A stretch of 64,000 nt of DNA from Trametes villosa (lineage: Eukaryota > Basidiomycota > Agaricomycetes > Polyporales > Polyporaceae), in contig PUDQ02000001.1 in the NCBI GenBank assembly GCA_002964805.2, forward strand, positions 1,884,001 through 1,948,000. The letters run 5' to 3'. The notes beneath the pieces were generated by a model. That model was not told the origin of the DNA, made no database searches, and saw only the letters and a program-made list of their open reading frames with translations. Below are positions 9,688 to 21,041 of this stretch, piece by piece (position 1 is the first letter of the stretch; each line of letters opens with the position of its first letter). The position numbers and the translations under genes are program-made.

Positions 9688-12489
9688 ATGGCTCGGCCCC
9701 CTGCACAGGGCTCCAGCGGTGACCTACCCCGCAACAGCGCAGACAGGCCAGACCTCTCCTCAAGACTGCAAGGTTTCTTTTCTGCCCCGTCCACAGCGGA
9801 CGACTCTGGCACCGGCCCGCAGCCATCGTCCTCGGCGCAACCGGACATGCGGCTTCCGCGCCCCCAACCATCCGCCTCTCCCATGCACCACCCTCCAAAG
9901 CAATCGAGCTCCCTACGCCACTCCCATGCAGCGAGCATGGCGGACACCAACATAGCGTCTTCAGCAGCCGAGTACTCTGCTGCTCGTGACAAGAAGCGGT
10001 CTGTCAAGCCTGTTCTCCCCGTCCTCCGCTGGTTCTCTACCAAACGCTCGGACGGACAGTCAAAGTCCACGCCCAATTCCCCTGTCCACTCGCGCCCACA
10101 TACGCCCTCTGCGGCGAGCCAGCCAAATACACCCACCCAGTCCGCGCCCTCCACGCCCTCCTCTGCGCTGTCTGCTCTCGCCGATGCATTCCTCGACGAC
10201 CCCCATATACTCGAGGGCCATTCCGGTTCTCAGCATGAAGACGTCAAGATGCCCTCCCGCCCACAGGCTGCCCGTTTACCGACCGCCCTGCACAGACCGT
10301 CCTACTTCTCCAACCTCACCCGCTCGACCATGCCTACGGCGGGCCTCTCGCCCCCTCTCCCTGCGTCCTATGTCCAGCCAAGGTACATCGACCCATTCGA
10401 TGAGTCCTCGCAGCTCGACTACAATAGTGCGGACATGGACCTCCTCCTCAGCCCGACCCCGGTTCCGCTACCTATGCCCCACTCACCCGCACCCGTCCAC
10501 CTTAACAGTTCCCCACCAGCAAGCACCTCGCTGGAGGCACTGCGGTCTATACACCAACGCACACGCAGCATACACACCTCCGCGCCCGCGCAGTCGTTCA
10601 ACTTCCCCCAATTGCCGGATTCAATACGCAGCTGGTTCGCGCCGGCGGACGAGCATGCGGGCAAGGAGAACCTCAATCCGATGCTCAGCGAGGAAGACAG
10701 CGGCGAGACCGCGAAGGAGGAGCGGGAGAACATCAGAAGCAAATGTATGTCCATCCCCCTGCCGCGGCAAGCATCACAGAATCTCGGGGCCCCGGAACCT
10801 TTGCCACTTCTGATTCGCTGTGTGTTCTTGCACTCATCCAGGGGCGCGTGCCCCCGGATATGGCCATGGCCACGGCTGCGTAACTTGTGGGCGCAGCCGG
10901 ATACGGCCATGGCTACGTAGTCAGCTCTATGCGGAATCGAACTTTCCAGAGGTCTTTATGGACAAAGTATTCGTGACATTTACAGTTAGTTGCAAGGTCG
11001 TGCATCTTGTTGGGTGCGCTGGGACCTCTGGATGCTCAGCGTGTGCTCATGCGAAGATTCTGCGGCCCTGACCTCGCTCATCTGCAGACGTCGCAACGAA
11101 AAACCCAATCGTGTTCTGTCACGGGCTCCTCGGCTTCGACACGGTAACACTAGGCCCCTCCATCGCCCCGCTGCAGGTCACGCACTGGCGCGGCATCCGC
11201 GACGCGCTCGAGGCTAATGGCTCCGAGGTGCGCCCACCCGCTTCCTGTTCGCGCTGAAACGGTATCTCACCCCACGCGGCATGCGCGCCCAGGTCCTGAT
11301 CACCCGCGTCCCTGCGACGAGCTCGCCCATCGACCGCGCGAAGGTGCTCTGCGAGAAGATCTCGGAGACGTACCCCGGGCGCAAGGTGCACCTCATCGGT
11401 ACGTGCCGCCGCGGCTGTCTCTGCTGGCGTGCTCATGCGGACTCCAGGATGAATTGGCACAGGACATAGCATGGTCCGTCTCCCCGCGTGCTGTTTCCCT
11501 CGGTGGCGGACTGGATACTGACGGCGGCGTGCAGGGTGGGATTGACTCCAGGTACCTGACGACGCACCTGACGGACCGACCGTTCGAGGTGCTCTCGGTG
11601 ACGACCATCTCGTCGCCGCACCGCGGCTCGTCCTTCGCAGACCACTTCCTCGCGACGGTCGGGCGCGAGCGCATGCCGTCTGTGCTTTCCCTGCTCGACT
11701 TGCTTCCGAACGGCGGCGGCGACGGCAAGGCGTTTGAGTTCCTTACTGTCGAGAACATGCGCCGCTTCAACGAAGACACGCCCGACGTGCCAGGGGTGCA
11801 ATACTTCTCGTGGGGCGCCGTGTACGAGCCCGGGCTCATCGACACGTGGAAGTAAGCGCGTATACCAGCCAGTGCGGCGTGCGGTGTGCTGAAGATAACT
11901 TCGTGATAGATGGCCGCACTCGATTGTACTAGAGAAGGAAGGCCCAAATGACGGCCTCGTCTCGCTCAAGTCCGCGCGCTGGGTACGTCTGCCTCCTCCC
12001 TTACCTCCTCCCCCAAGCCATACTGACGGGCGGGCATGACAGGGCACGTACCTCGGCACGCTGGAAGGCGTGAACCACCTCGACCTCGTCGGCTGGATCA
12101 ACACCGCGCGGTACAAGTGGGCGGAGATCATGGGCCGCGAGATCAAGTTCAAGCCCGCGACGTTCTACCTCGGCATCGCGGACCACCTCGCGCGCGTCGT
12201 CGAGGGCCAGGGGCGCGCTGAGGACGAGGGCACGGGGCTCGACGCGGCGCGCGACGCGGCGGGTCACGCGGGTGAGACGAGCGAAATGAGCCAGGTGGAT
12301 GAGACGAGCGCGGAGAGAAGGGAGCGGGACCAGATCAGGCAGGAGGGCGAGCGCGCGGAGATGGCGGACAGCTTGGGCAAGGGCGGTGGGGAGGAGCGCG
12401 AGAGTAGGCAGAAGCACACGCCTGAGGCGACGCCCCCTCCGGAAGGCGAGGACAAGAAGGAAGGCAAGAGACCGGCACACTCAGGCTGA
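9688..12489 (+). CDS. Lipase-family alpha/beta hydrolase with long disordered N-terminus
   Basis: Probable triacylglycerol lipase or related esterase. Exons 9688-10744, 11088-11227, 11293-11398, 11463-11473, 11535-11851, 11910-11982 and 12043-12489. The first exon encodes about 350 Ser/Pro-rich residues, likely disordered and phosphorylated, with no signal peptide. The hydrolase domain starts 'KNPIVFCHGLLGFDTV' (oxyanion-hole HG motif). The nucleophile motif G-H-S-M-G-G is assembled across three exons, the middle one only 11 bases long. A histidine suited to the triad lies in 'LEGVNHLDLVGW' (about 12065-12095). The C-terminus is charged and Glu/Lys-rich. Intron 1 is unusually long (343 nt) and contains repeats. 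The joined 'IRSKY-VATKNPIVFCHG' connects disordered and hydrolase parts in one frame, which supports a single gene. Intracellular location is inferred from lack of a signal peptide; substrate is unknown. Confidence 0.82.
10856..10917. repeat. Paired 19-bp direct repeat and 8-bp inverted repeat inside lipase intron 1
   Basis: Bases 10856-10874 and 10899-10917 match at 17 of 19 positions in the same orientation. Between them cggctgcg (10873-10880) and cgcagccg (10892-10899) form a perfect inverted repeat with an 11-nt loop. Each 19-mer contains the palindrome ggccatggc or its close variant. The set lies inside the 343-nt intron. Confidence 0.7.
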
Positions 12490-12996
12490 CCTGTGTCCTT
12501 GACACGGTCAGCACTCGTCCACGACACATACCCTCGAGCTTACGACGCGAAACGCGGGACGGCAGGACTGGACAAGACAAGATATCCGTACACACTCACA
12601 CTGGCCACAGTAGCGTATATAATGCGGTTTGTACGACGCTAATACTAATATTCGCAACGCCCGCTGTCCTCGTCGTTATCGCGGCGTGGGACTTAAGTGC
12701 GCTTCGGGGCTCCGTAGGATGACGAGGCTGAGAGCGCGCTCGTAAGAGTTGTCCCATGGCCCTGCTCATGGGACCACAGACGCGGCCGGCGGGAGTATGT
12801 TCGTGCATCGCGTGTGCACGGGAGAGCACGAAAGCTGGAGAGTCGCTGCGGGGCGGCGTTCCGGCTCGGGGAGAGATGTCGTCACCGGTGGCTGCAGCCT
12901 ACACTGACCATCGCGGATCGATCGCGCACCTACACCGTCCTCGCGTACCTTCGTACTCTACACCCAACTTCAACACATACCTGCACTAGTCGCGAC
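12490..12996. other. Intergenic region before the S-formylglutathione hydrolase gene
   Basis: This 507-bp stretch holds the lipase 3' end and the promoter of the next gene, both on the plus strand. A tatataat string at 12616-12623 is too far from the start at 12997 to be a confident TATA box. I see no gene in it. Confidence 0.4.
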
Positions 12997-14351
12997 ATGT
13001 CTCTCGAAAAAGTCTCCGCGAACAAGGCCTTCGACGGCGAGCTCATCAAGTACAAGTTCAAGGTGCGCGTACCACTTCGACTGCTATAGCTATGTGAGAG
13101 CTAACCGAGACCTCTTACCACCCCTCGTAGTCGGACGCGCTCGGCGGGCTCGACGCGAACTTCAATCTCTTCCTCCCCGGGAACGCCAGCGCAGGGAACA
13201 AGGTCCCGCTCCTCGTATACCTCTCTGGCCTCACCTGCACCGAGGATAACGCGTGAGTACCGAGCCTCCAGCCACATACCCACCTGGGCGGGATGCTGAG
13301 CGCTGGGTAGGGCGCAGAAGGGCCACTTCCTCGGCCCCGCCGCGAAGGAGGGCATTGCGATCCTCTTCCCGGACACCTCTCCGCGCGGCGCGGGCGTCGA
13401 GGGCGAGACGGACAGCTGGGACTTCGGTGTCGGTGCGTCTGCCACTCCTCTCCTCGGTACCTGCGTGTCGCCTCGACGTGGCTCGCGGGGTGATTTTAGA
13501 TATCGGCTATGGAGGGACTAATGCGTGGGCGGGGTTGGCGCAGGCGCGGGCTTCTACCTGAACGCGACGAACCCGAAGTGGGCGAAGCACTACAACATGC
13601 TCACGCACATCACCGTCGAGCTCCCGCAGGTCATCGAGGCCGCCGGCATCCCCGTCGTACGTCCCCTCCTCTCCTCCTCTCCTACCCTACTGCTGACCTC
13701 ATGACGCACGCGCGCAGGACTTCAAGCGGCAGTCGATCTTCGGGCACTCGATGGGCGGCCACGGCGCGCTCACCTTCTACCTGAATTCGATCCTCTCAGG
13801 CGAGAAGCGGTACCGGTCCGTGTCCGCGTTCGCGCCGATCGCGAACCCCGTCAACTGCGCGTGGGGCCAGAAGGCGTTTGGGGGCTACCTCCAGGGCGGC
13901 GTCGACGAGGCGCGCGCGAAGTACGACGCGACGGAGCTCATCCAGAAGCTCGGCAAGGAGCCCGTGCACGTCCTTGTTGACTATGTACGTCTTCCTTTCT
14001 TCGTTGTTGGGTGGGGGGAGTGGGGCGAGGCTGATGCGATGCGGGACCACAGGGCACCGGGGACAACTTCTACAAGCAGGGCCAGCTGCTGCCCGAGAAC
14101 TTCCTCAAGGCCGCGCGCGACACGGGATACGACGAGGTCCAGGTGCGCGTGCGGGCGCAGGAGGGCTACGACCACAGCTACTACTTCGTGCGTGCTTCGG
14201 TGTGTCAATCGCCTGATGCAGACGCTCACACTCGTTCTGCAGATATCGACGTTCGGGGAAGATCACGTTCACTGTAAGTGCTCACCCGAGTTGGATTAGT
14301 GCGCGGTCGCTGAGAATCCGTGCAGTCCACGCAAACTTCTTGAAGGCATGA
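12997..14351 (+). CDS. S-formylglutathione hydrolase (esterase D family)
   Basis: Hydrolyses S-formylglutathione to formate and glutathione, the last step of glutathione-dependent formaldehyde detoxification in the cytosol. This is relevant to a lignin degrader that releases methanol and formaldehyde. Exons begin 12997-13062, 13131-13252 and 13311-13432 and continue to TGA at 14349-14351. The start [16 protein letters not shown] is typical. Family landmarks are all present in order: '[11 protein letters not shown]', '[11 protein letters not shown]', '[10 protein letters not shown]' with the nucleophile Ser (about 13740-13770), '[17 protein letters not shown]' with the likely Asp, and '[20 protein letters not shown]' spanning the last introns with the catalytic His. 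Length about 285 residues is as expected. No signal peptide. Every motif is intact, so function is assigned with high confidence. Confidence 0.93.
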
Positions 14352-14596
14352 ACGGAATGGGAACGCGGAGAAGTCTAACAGATGTATCATTCACAACTTG
14401 TATCGATGTATGCTTGCTGAAGTTACAATAACGTGTATCATGTGGGATGCGCAGACGATTCATAGCGAGGAGAGCAGAAGCAGAGGCAAATGCAGGTGAT
14501 CTAGCGGGAAAGCGGATGAGGCCAGGAGAACGGAGCGAGAAGGCCGAGAGTAAGAGCCAGGACGTCAGAAGGCTGGGGCGTTTCTTGCGTTTCCAG

Positions 14597-16700
14597 TTAG
14601 CCAGAGCCGATCCTCGAGCGGTAGGCCAGTTCCAAGTCCAAGAGTTCGGCAGAGAACCAGGTATGTCTGAGGGCTTGCTGTACTGTAGCCCGGTCCATAG
14701 AGTCATAAACGAGCAGGTCACCGCAAAGATCCCGAGCTGTGTTAAGGGGAATGCATAAGATGACGAGTCAGACTGGGTTCTCACGAACGACTTGGAAGCG
14801 CGGTAGAGGCGTACCATGAGGCATCTGATCCCAGTGGTGCTCCGGGAACTCGACCTCCCCGTGGACGATCCTACGCTTGATAAGCTGGTCGGTCTGCATG
14901 GACTCCTGCGAGTACTGCGAGTCTTCGAACTCTTCTGACGGCCGGTACGAGTACAAGTCAGACTCTCCAGCTACTTTCCCGTAATCGAAGGGATGCGATC
15001 CTCTGTGAAATCTATCAATCGTATCGCGCTTTACAAGAAGTGAAGCCGAAGGAAAATGGACGAACGCAAGCATGATATACATGATCACTCCAGAGCTCCA
15101 GCAGTCCGCGGGCATGCCAACGTAGCCCAAGTGCTTGTGATCGAGGGCTAAAATCCCTTCTGGGGGGAGGTAGGAGACGGTCCCGCAGACGTTGAATGTC
15201 TCCTGGTATGCTTTTGGACGTGCTAGACCAAAGTCGGCGATCTGAATGCGAGGATACGGCCCTGGAGTATGGAGTAGAATGTTCTCGGGCTAGACATGGC
15301 TGTTAAGTGGGAGCGTGATAGTTAGGGGGGATACCTACCTTGAGATCTGAGCATAAGTGTGAGTGGTGAGCGAATTGACGAAGATAAGGCAAGCGCACCT
15401 CTATGTGAGATCAACTTGTCGTGCAGGTATTTCAGGCCCTTCAGGAGCTGGTACATGATATACTTGGCCTCCGCTTGGCAGAGCTGTGAGTCAGGGTGGC
15501 TGACGATGTACGAGAACAAATCTCCGCCAGTGCACAGCTCGAGGAAGATGTATCTGAGTGGCTTTGTATCAGAGAGCACGGGGGTGAGGCGGTTCAAGTA
15601 TACACACAAGAAGTTGTCATCGTTAGTGGCGGCGCGGACGGTATTGATGTTCGGCTAGCAAGCAGCTGTCAAATGACAGGTCGAGTGGGAGATGTCGCAG
15701 TAGGCGTACATGTGTGAGGTTTAGTAGGATGTCGACTTCCTTCTTGACTTTATCCAGCTTGTCGCTACTTCGTCGCTTGATGCACTTGCATGCGACTTGC
15801 TTGAACGCAGTGGTGTCCATGGCCAGGTGAACGGTTGCGAAGCTCCCGCTTCCCAGACAGTGGGATGTAACAACGTATCGATCGATTTTCTGGCAGCCCG
15901 TGTTATTGCAGTCATTCTGAATCTATGTCAGATGGAGCGTACCTTCGTTTTGACCGCAGGCTGTGCAGGTGGTGTGGGATCGAAGATGTTTACTTTCTGC
16001 TCCGGCTCCTTGTCTAAGACTATGCATTCAAATCCTGTTTTGTGTCAGCCATATCACTATGAATGTATGCGCGGGTAGGCTCACTCTGTGAGGAAGGTAG
16101 CTCGAGCACGTCTCCGTCCATTAACAGGACTGATGTTTTTCGAATCTTGTGGCCGTTGAGGAGCATGCCATTGGTGGAGTGGTCCTAAGCCATACCAAGC
16201 TCAGACGCGACGGTGTCCAGTTGAGGGCGTACTCACATGGCAAGAGATGATGGTGCCACCATTACTCGACCGCACCCTTCATTGAAGTATCCTGTCAGTC
16301 GAATGTGTAGTAACGTTCGCGGTTAAGACTCACGCATACAGCTTGCAGTGCAATCCGGATACCACAGAATCAGAAACTGCATAAGAACTGCAGGCAATCA
16401 GAGCCGGATTCTGCGCTGGACGTATTGCTCAACATACCAAGCAGGGTTCCTCCCGATAGTGAGGGGCTTGTCTACACTGAGCAAAAGAGCTACGCGGGGT
16501 CACCACACAGTGCAATGAACATCCCGCCTTGCGATCTTACATTCTCTTTGGCCGTCGCCATTTGTAGTGACGAGTTTGGCGCATATAGTCGCGGCACTAG
16601 CTGGTGAAAGGTTGTCGATATCGGACTTCTCCTGTGAGTCGACAACCAGCGTGCGGGCTGTTTTCTTGGACCTAGTACGAGAGCTTGAAGCCTTTGGCAT
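14597..16700 (-). CDS. FHA-domain Ser/Thr checkpoint kinase, Chk2/Rad53/Cds1 type
   Basis: Kinases with an N-terminal FHA phosphothreonine-binding domain act in DNA-damage, replication or meiotic checkpoints in the nucleus. Starts MPKASSSRTRSKKTARTL at 16700, with one SQ site in the short N-terminus. The FHA core is split over several exons: 'LTIGRNPAC' , 'SDSVVSGLHCKLY', 'DHSTNGMLLNG' (about 16100-16450). The kinase domain follows: Gly loop 'LGSGSFATVHL', 'VACKCIK' with the ATP Lys, 'HRDLKPEN' assembled across three exons, 'ADFGLARPK', and 'DCWSSGVIMYIMLAG'. After a GT..AG intron near 14817 the end reads 'VYDSMDRATVQQALRHTWF...' and stops TAA at 14599-14597. The bases DLK of the catalytic loop come from an 8-nt exon at 15339-15346. 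There is no long SQ/TQ cluster and only one FHA domain, so Mek1 or Cds1 are better comparisons than Rad53. Confidence 0.85.
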
Positions 16701-16931
16701 TACTGTGCGCGGTAGGTAACCGACAGTGGGAGAAAGCGTAAGTGGGAAGAGGCGGTAGCTGGAAGAGAGCACCGAGGCCCGCGCGACGCGGATATGAAGG
16801 CGCGATCACGTGATGGGACGGCCTGCGCACCCATCCTCGGGACGGTGTATGAGCGTCGAAAGCAATGGATACAACCAGGATGAACGAGTCTTCTATCTAG
16901 GGATACATGTTCGTTATGGCCCAACGTCTGC

Positions 16932-19372
16932 TCAGTCATCGTACCCCTTACCACTCCTCTGCTTCACTCGCTTCATCTTCTTGTGGTGTTTCTTCCCCGA
17001 TTGGACTTCGTTACCCGCGGCAGCGAGCACGGCGGCGATCCTGGCTCTCCGTCCTGACAGCGGCGTGCCGTCATCCGCCATCGTGTTCTGGTGGGGGTAG
17101 ATCCGTCCGCGGGAGAACTCCTTGCCCTGTCCCTTTACGCCTTCGATGTTCGGCCTCGACGAGACGGGCGAGTTGTTCGCGAAGAAGTCCTGGTCCAACC
17201 TGTGGCTCTTGTTCCCCTGCAAGGCGTTCGGGGCCGACTGAGGAGCACCGGCAGGCGCCACGAACGTGTCGGCGTTCTTGGTGACCCTGGTGGTAGGAGC
17301 ACGCTTCTTCCCCGCAGCGCGTTGTAGCGCAAGCTCCCAGGTTTGCCCGTTGAACTCTTCCTCAGATTTTTCCGGTGGTGGGTGGCAGTAGAGCAGCTTC
17401 GCGTTGACGTAGTCCTTGAGAATGTAACGCGCTGCACGGGCTTCGTCGGGATTGCCCTGGCCGGCGCGCGTGAATCCACGCGCAACTGTAAAGTGCATTA
17501 GCATCCTCTATCAAGGAACGGAGCAGCGCACGTACTGGCATACGCAACTAGGAGATCGGTCCCAGTGATGTTCCCGTCCCCTCCCTCTTCGACGCCTTTA
17601 GTCCGGATGTTCAAACCATATGTCGCTTCCAGGACGTCCTTCGGAATGCGCTTCACTACCAAGGCGATAGGGCCGGTATGTTCTCGCAGTTGATCGATGG
17701 GAAGGACGCCGTCGCAAACGAGATCGGCTTTCGTCGTGGCGAATTGGGGGAACACCAGACCCGGACAATCGCAGAGCACAAGCGACGGCGAGAGATGAAT
17801 CGTCTGGAAGTGCTTCGTCTTTCCCGGTGTTGACGACACGCTGACCTTCTTCTCGCCGATGAGCGCGTTGATGGTACTCGACTTGCCGACGTTAGGGTAC
17901 CCAACCAGACCGACGACGAGTTTCGTCGGATGGTGCCCAGACGAGTCGGTGAATGCTGTAGGCGCATCAGTCAGCTTCAAGTTTCGCATTTTACGGAGAC
18001 TGGGACGTACTGGACAAGTCCGGCGCGGTGCTGATGAACAGCGCCTCCAGTTCGAGCACAGAGAGAACTCTCGTCCTGGGGTCTTGCGCCTCCGGTCCCT
18101 GTTCTAGAGGATGGAAAGTTCCAATGTCGGAGTCTTCGTCATCGGACTCTTCATCGGACGATTCCTCGCCGGCATCCGGGTCTTCGACGCTTTCGTCGTC
18201 AGACTCTTCATCATCGGATGTCGGTTCACCCTCTGGACCCCGAGATGCTGCTGCCTCTTCGGCCGCAGCGGCCTCTTCTGCAGCTCTTGCAGCTGCCGCT
18301 TCCGCCTCTCTCCGGGCTTCCTGCAATGCGGCCGCGTTCGCGGCGGAGAAGAACGCGTACTGGACACCCTGCGAGTCAAAGTAGTCCGCCCACATTTTCC
18401 TACGAGAGCTTCAATACACGTCGGCGTAGAAATCTCGCGCTGCACGACGTACCTCTGCTTTGCAGTCAAGAGGTCGGCCTTGTTGATGAGCAAGAGACTC
18501 CGCCTCTTGCTCTTGCCCGTCCCGGCCTCACCCTCGGCACCCTCGACGTCCTGCACATACGCCTCCAAATCTTCGCATCGGAACCGGAGTGGATTCCGCG
18601 CATCTACGATCTGCACGACGAGATGCGAGCGCTCCAAGACTCTCCACAATTGCCGCCAAACTTCGATGTTACGTTCGAATGGGGTCAGGAGGAAGCTATC
18701 GCGCTCTTGAAGGCTGAAGGGAGGAAAACGGCACTGGTAAGCCTCAAAATATGTGGCAAGATAATTTCTGGGACGTACTCGGCAAGTCCTCTCCTCCACT
18801 CTAGGAACGCATCCTTCTCTTGCCGATCGAGCTGCGCCGTCGTCATGCTCTTCGTCCATGGGGGCCTGCGCGGCACACGGAGCCTCTGCTTGTTTTCCTT
18901 CTGCTTCTGCAGAGTGCTCCGCTCCTCCTCTTCAGACAGGAGGTATGGATTTTGTTGCGCACTGGTCGCTACGCTGATGATCTTGACATTCCGTCGTTCT
19001 TCATGTCCCGTAGTCTGAGTATAGTCCAGTGCGCACAGACGTATAACGCACCTGCAGTAAACTGCGTCCCTGCTAAGGTTGCGGTATTGAGGAACTCATC
19101 GAGATCCCGCTCTTGAGTGATGGATTGCAAGCGGGAGGCGTGGTCCAGGTCGGTGGTGTACTTTGGGGACGTTCATCTTCAGTGTATAGTGGGGATAGTT
19201 GTGGACGTACGTTTCCAGTCTCGCGAGCTATGCGGGCATCCTTGGATTTCTTGTTAATGATCGCCCGACCAAGGCCGCTCGGGTTAGGATTCCGTCCTTT
19301 CGGTGGCTGAAGAAAATGGGCAGCGGCTGAGTACTCCATCTACGTTCCAAAGGCGTGCTGTCTGCGTACCAT
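16932..19372 (-). CDS. LSG1: 60S ribosome-export GTPase Lsg1
   Basis: Cytoplasmic circularly permuted GTPase that releases the export adaptor Nmd3 from late 60S subunits. Motifs occur in the permuted order expected for the YlqF/YawG family: G4 'LLLINKADLL' (about 18470-18500), then G1 'GYPNVGKSSTINAL', then G3 'LVLCDCPGLVFPQF'. N-terminal landmarks are 'GLGRAIINKKSKDARIARE' and 'RRPPWTKSMTTAQLDRQE'; an acidic/Ala-rich insert lies at 18110-18330. The C-terminus is basic (KKHHKKMKRVKQRSGK) and stops TGA at 16934-16932. Two starts are possible. ATG at 19372 followed at once by an intron (19369-19307) gives MPPKGRNPNPSG, closest to the family. ATG at 19339 gives an unspliced 14-residue alternative. 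I prefer 19372. Downstream neighbour of the kinase gene on the same strand, 232 bp from its start. Confidence 0.9.
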
Positions 19373-20244
19373 TTTTACGGTGCTTGCGGACAAGCGAGGT
19401 GGGGGGAACGAAGGGGATGTCGATGAATGAGTGAGCAGCCCCGCAGAGCTTTCCGGGCGGTTAGATCTGCTCAGGGATCAGTCAGACAGATTGAGTCCCG
19501 ATCACTCCGAGTGTCGACCCGGATTTGGCAGCCGTCGTCGTTCACTAGGCGCCTCTTGAGTCCTACTTTGCCATTGTACATTACCTGTGCTGAGATTACA
19601 CCTCCAAAAATGCTGTCCTGGAGTTTCAAGCTCCAAGGGCCATTAAATTCAGTATTTAGGGCGTGAAGATGACTCCTGTGTGATTCAAGCCGCAAGGTAC
19701 GTGATGACCATTCTGAACGTCGAGAAGCTATCCTCCTCCCCACCATCCCGCTAGCCTTCAAATAACAAATAATGCGCCTCAAGCCACTGTATCTCACTAT
19801 ATTGAAGTAGTGTACTGTTGTATAAGGAGACATCTAGGGAAGGGGACCGACCACATATATACCGGAGCGAGGCTGACGGTCCCTACCGAGATTGACCAGA
19901 CCCAACCTAAGCCAGTGCGGATACGTCGCTTCGGGGATAAGCCCAGAGGATGGCGGAATACAGTACACTAATGTGCTGTGCGCCAGCTTCCAGGGATCCA
20001 CGTCTGTGTTTATTGGTTTGTTGCATCTGCGGGAACCGAATATGATCGGCAAGGGCTCGTCACACAGGGTGGCCGGCACGATTCCAACACACCCGCGAGC
20101 CGCGTATTGTCAGCCTCTTCTCATCCCAACGGCTTGCGCATAGAGGAGAGCGTTGCTAACCGCGATCCGCTAGCCTTCCGCCCCGGACTCTTCGCTTTCG
20201 CATGCACATTCCGTTCCTCGTGCTCTCGCTCGCCAAGTTCCAAA
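19373..20244. other. Divergent intergenic region
   Basis: This 872-bp region lies between Lsg1 (minus) and the secreted Kre9-like gene (plus). It is more AT-rich than the flanking genes. I see no coding frame with family resemblance, no tRNA-like cloverleaf and no repeats of note. Confidence 0.4.
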
Positions 20245-21041
20245 ATGCCCTCACGCTTCGCGCGCCACACCCTCCTCGCGTGCACACTCGCGACGCTCTA
20301 CCTCGCAACGCTCCCCGGGCACGGCTTCTACATGCCGTACGAGTTTGACGTCGTCGCGACACCCGGGCCCGGGCAGAACACGAGCACGTACGCGCGGCCG
20401 GACACGACTGTCATGTTCGACTACCAGAACCACACCCAGACCGTCATGGAGAGCGATGCCACTGCGACGGCGACACAAACTGCTGGTAGTATTGCACCAA
20501 CAGCGACGGCGGCGGAGGAGGCCGCGAGGAAGTCGGCGCTGCTCCTCCCGCGGGATGTCTGGAGCCCGCCGATCCTTGCGCCCGACGCGAACACGGTGTG
20601 GAAGGCTGGGTCTACGGTCAAGGTCGTCTGGTGCGTACCGCAGCTAGGATCATTCGTATAGTAGCGGTTGGGCTAAAGGCGTACGCGCAGGGACACCTCC
20701 ACTCGGCCAAAGCACGTTACGAACTACGTAGGCAAAGTGGTGCTGGGGTACCTGGAGGACGGGGACGAGACGAATGAGCATCTGGACTTCGGTCGGTACG
20801 GTTCCGCCTGTCCGCCGTGCACGATACCTCACACATCGACCGCAGATCACCCACTGGCGAGTGGCTTCAACCTGACGCAGGGACACGTTACAGTGCATAT
20901 TCCCAAAGTCACGGCTTCGAACGAATACATCATCGTCCGTGAGTACGCAGCTCGTCACTCCGCCGCGCGGCCCGCTGACACTCTTGCGCAGTGTTTGGTG
21001 ACTCTGGGAACCGGAGTCCGACGTTCACAATCGTCGACTGA
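20245..21041 (+). CDS. Small secreted Kre9/Knh1-like N-terminal-domain protein
   Basis: Fungal Kre9/Knh1-like domains occur in secreted or GPI-anchored cell-wall proteins. Starts MPSRFARHTLLACTLATL, a signal peptide running to about residue 27. A Thr/Ala-rich region follows, then the domain: 'SPPILAPDANTVWKAGSTVKVVW' interrupted only by display here, spliced to 'DTSTRPKHVTNYVGKVV', 'EHLDFD-HPLASGFNLTQG' and 'YIIV-LFGDSGNRSPTFTI'. The pattern W-x-x-G-S-T-V-x-V-x-W, G-x-x-x-L-G and LFGDSGNxSPxF is characteristic. Introns start at about 20632, 20791 and 20940. The stop TGA at 21039-21041 comes two residues after the domain, so this copy lacks the Ser/Thr stalk and GPI signal often found. Several N-x-T/S sequons are present. 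Probably released to wall or medium; exact role unknown. Confidence 0.75.

Noticed and set aside
19339..19339. Alternative Lsg1 start at 19339
   Set aside because: It needs translation of what looks like intron sequence; the spliced start at 19372 gives the family-like MPPKGRN. Kept as second choice.
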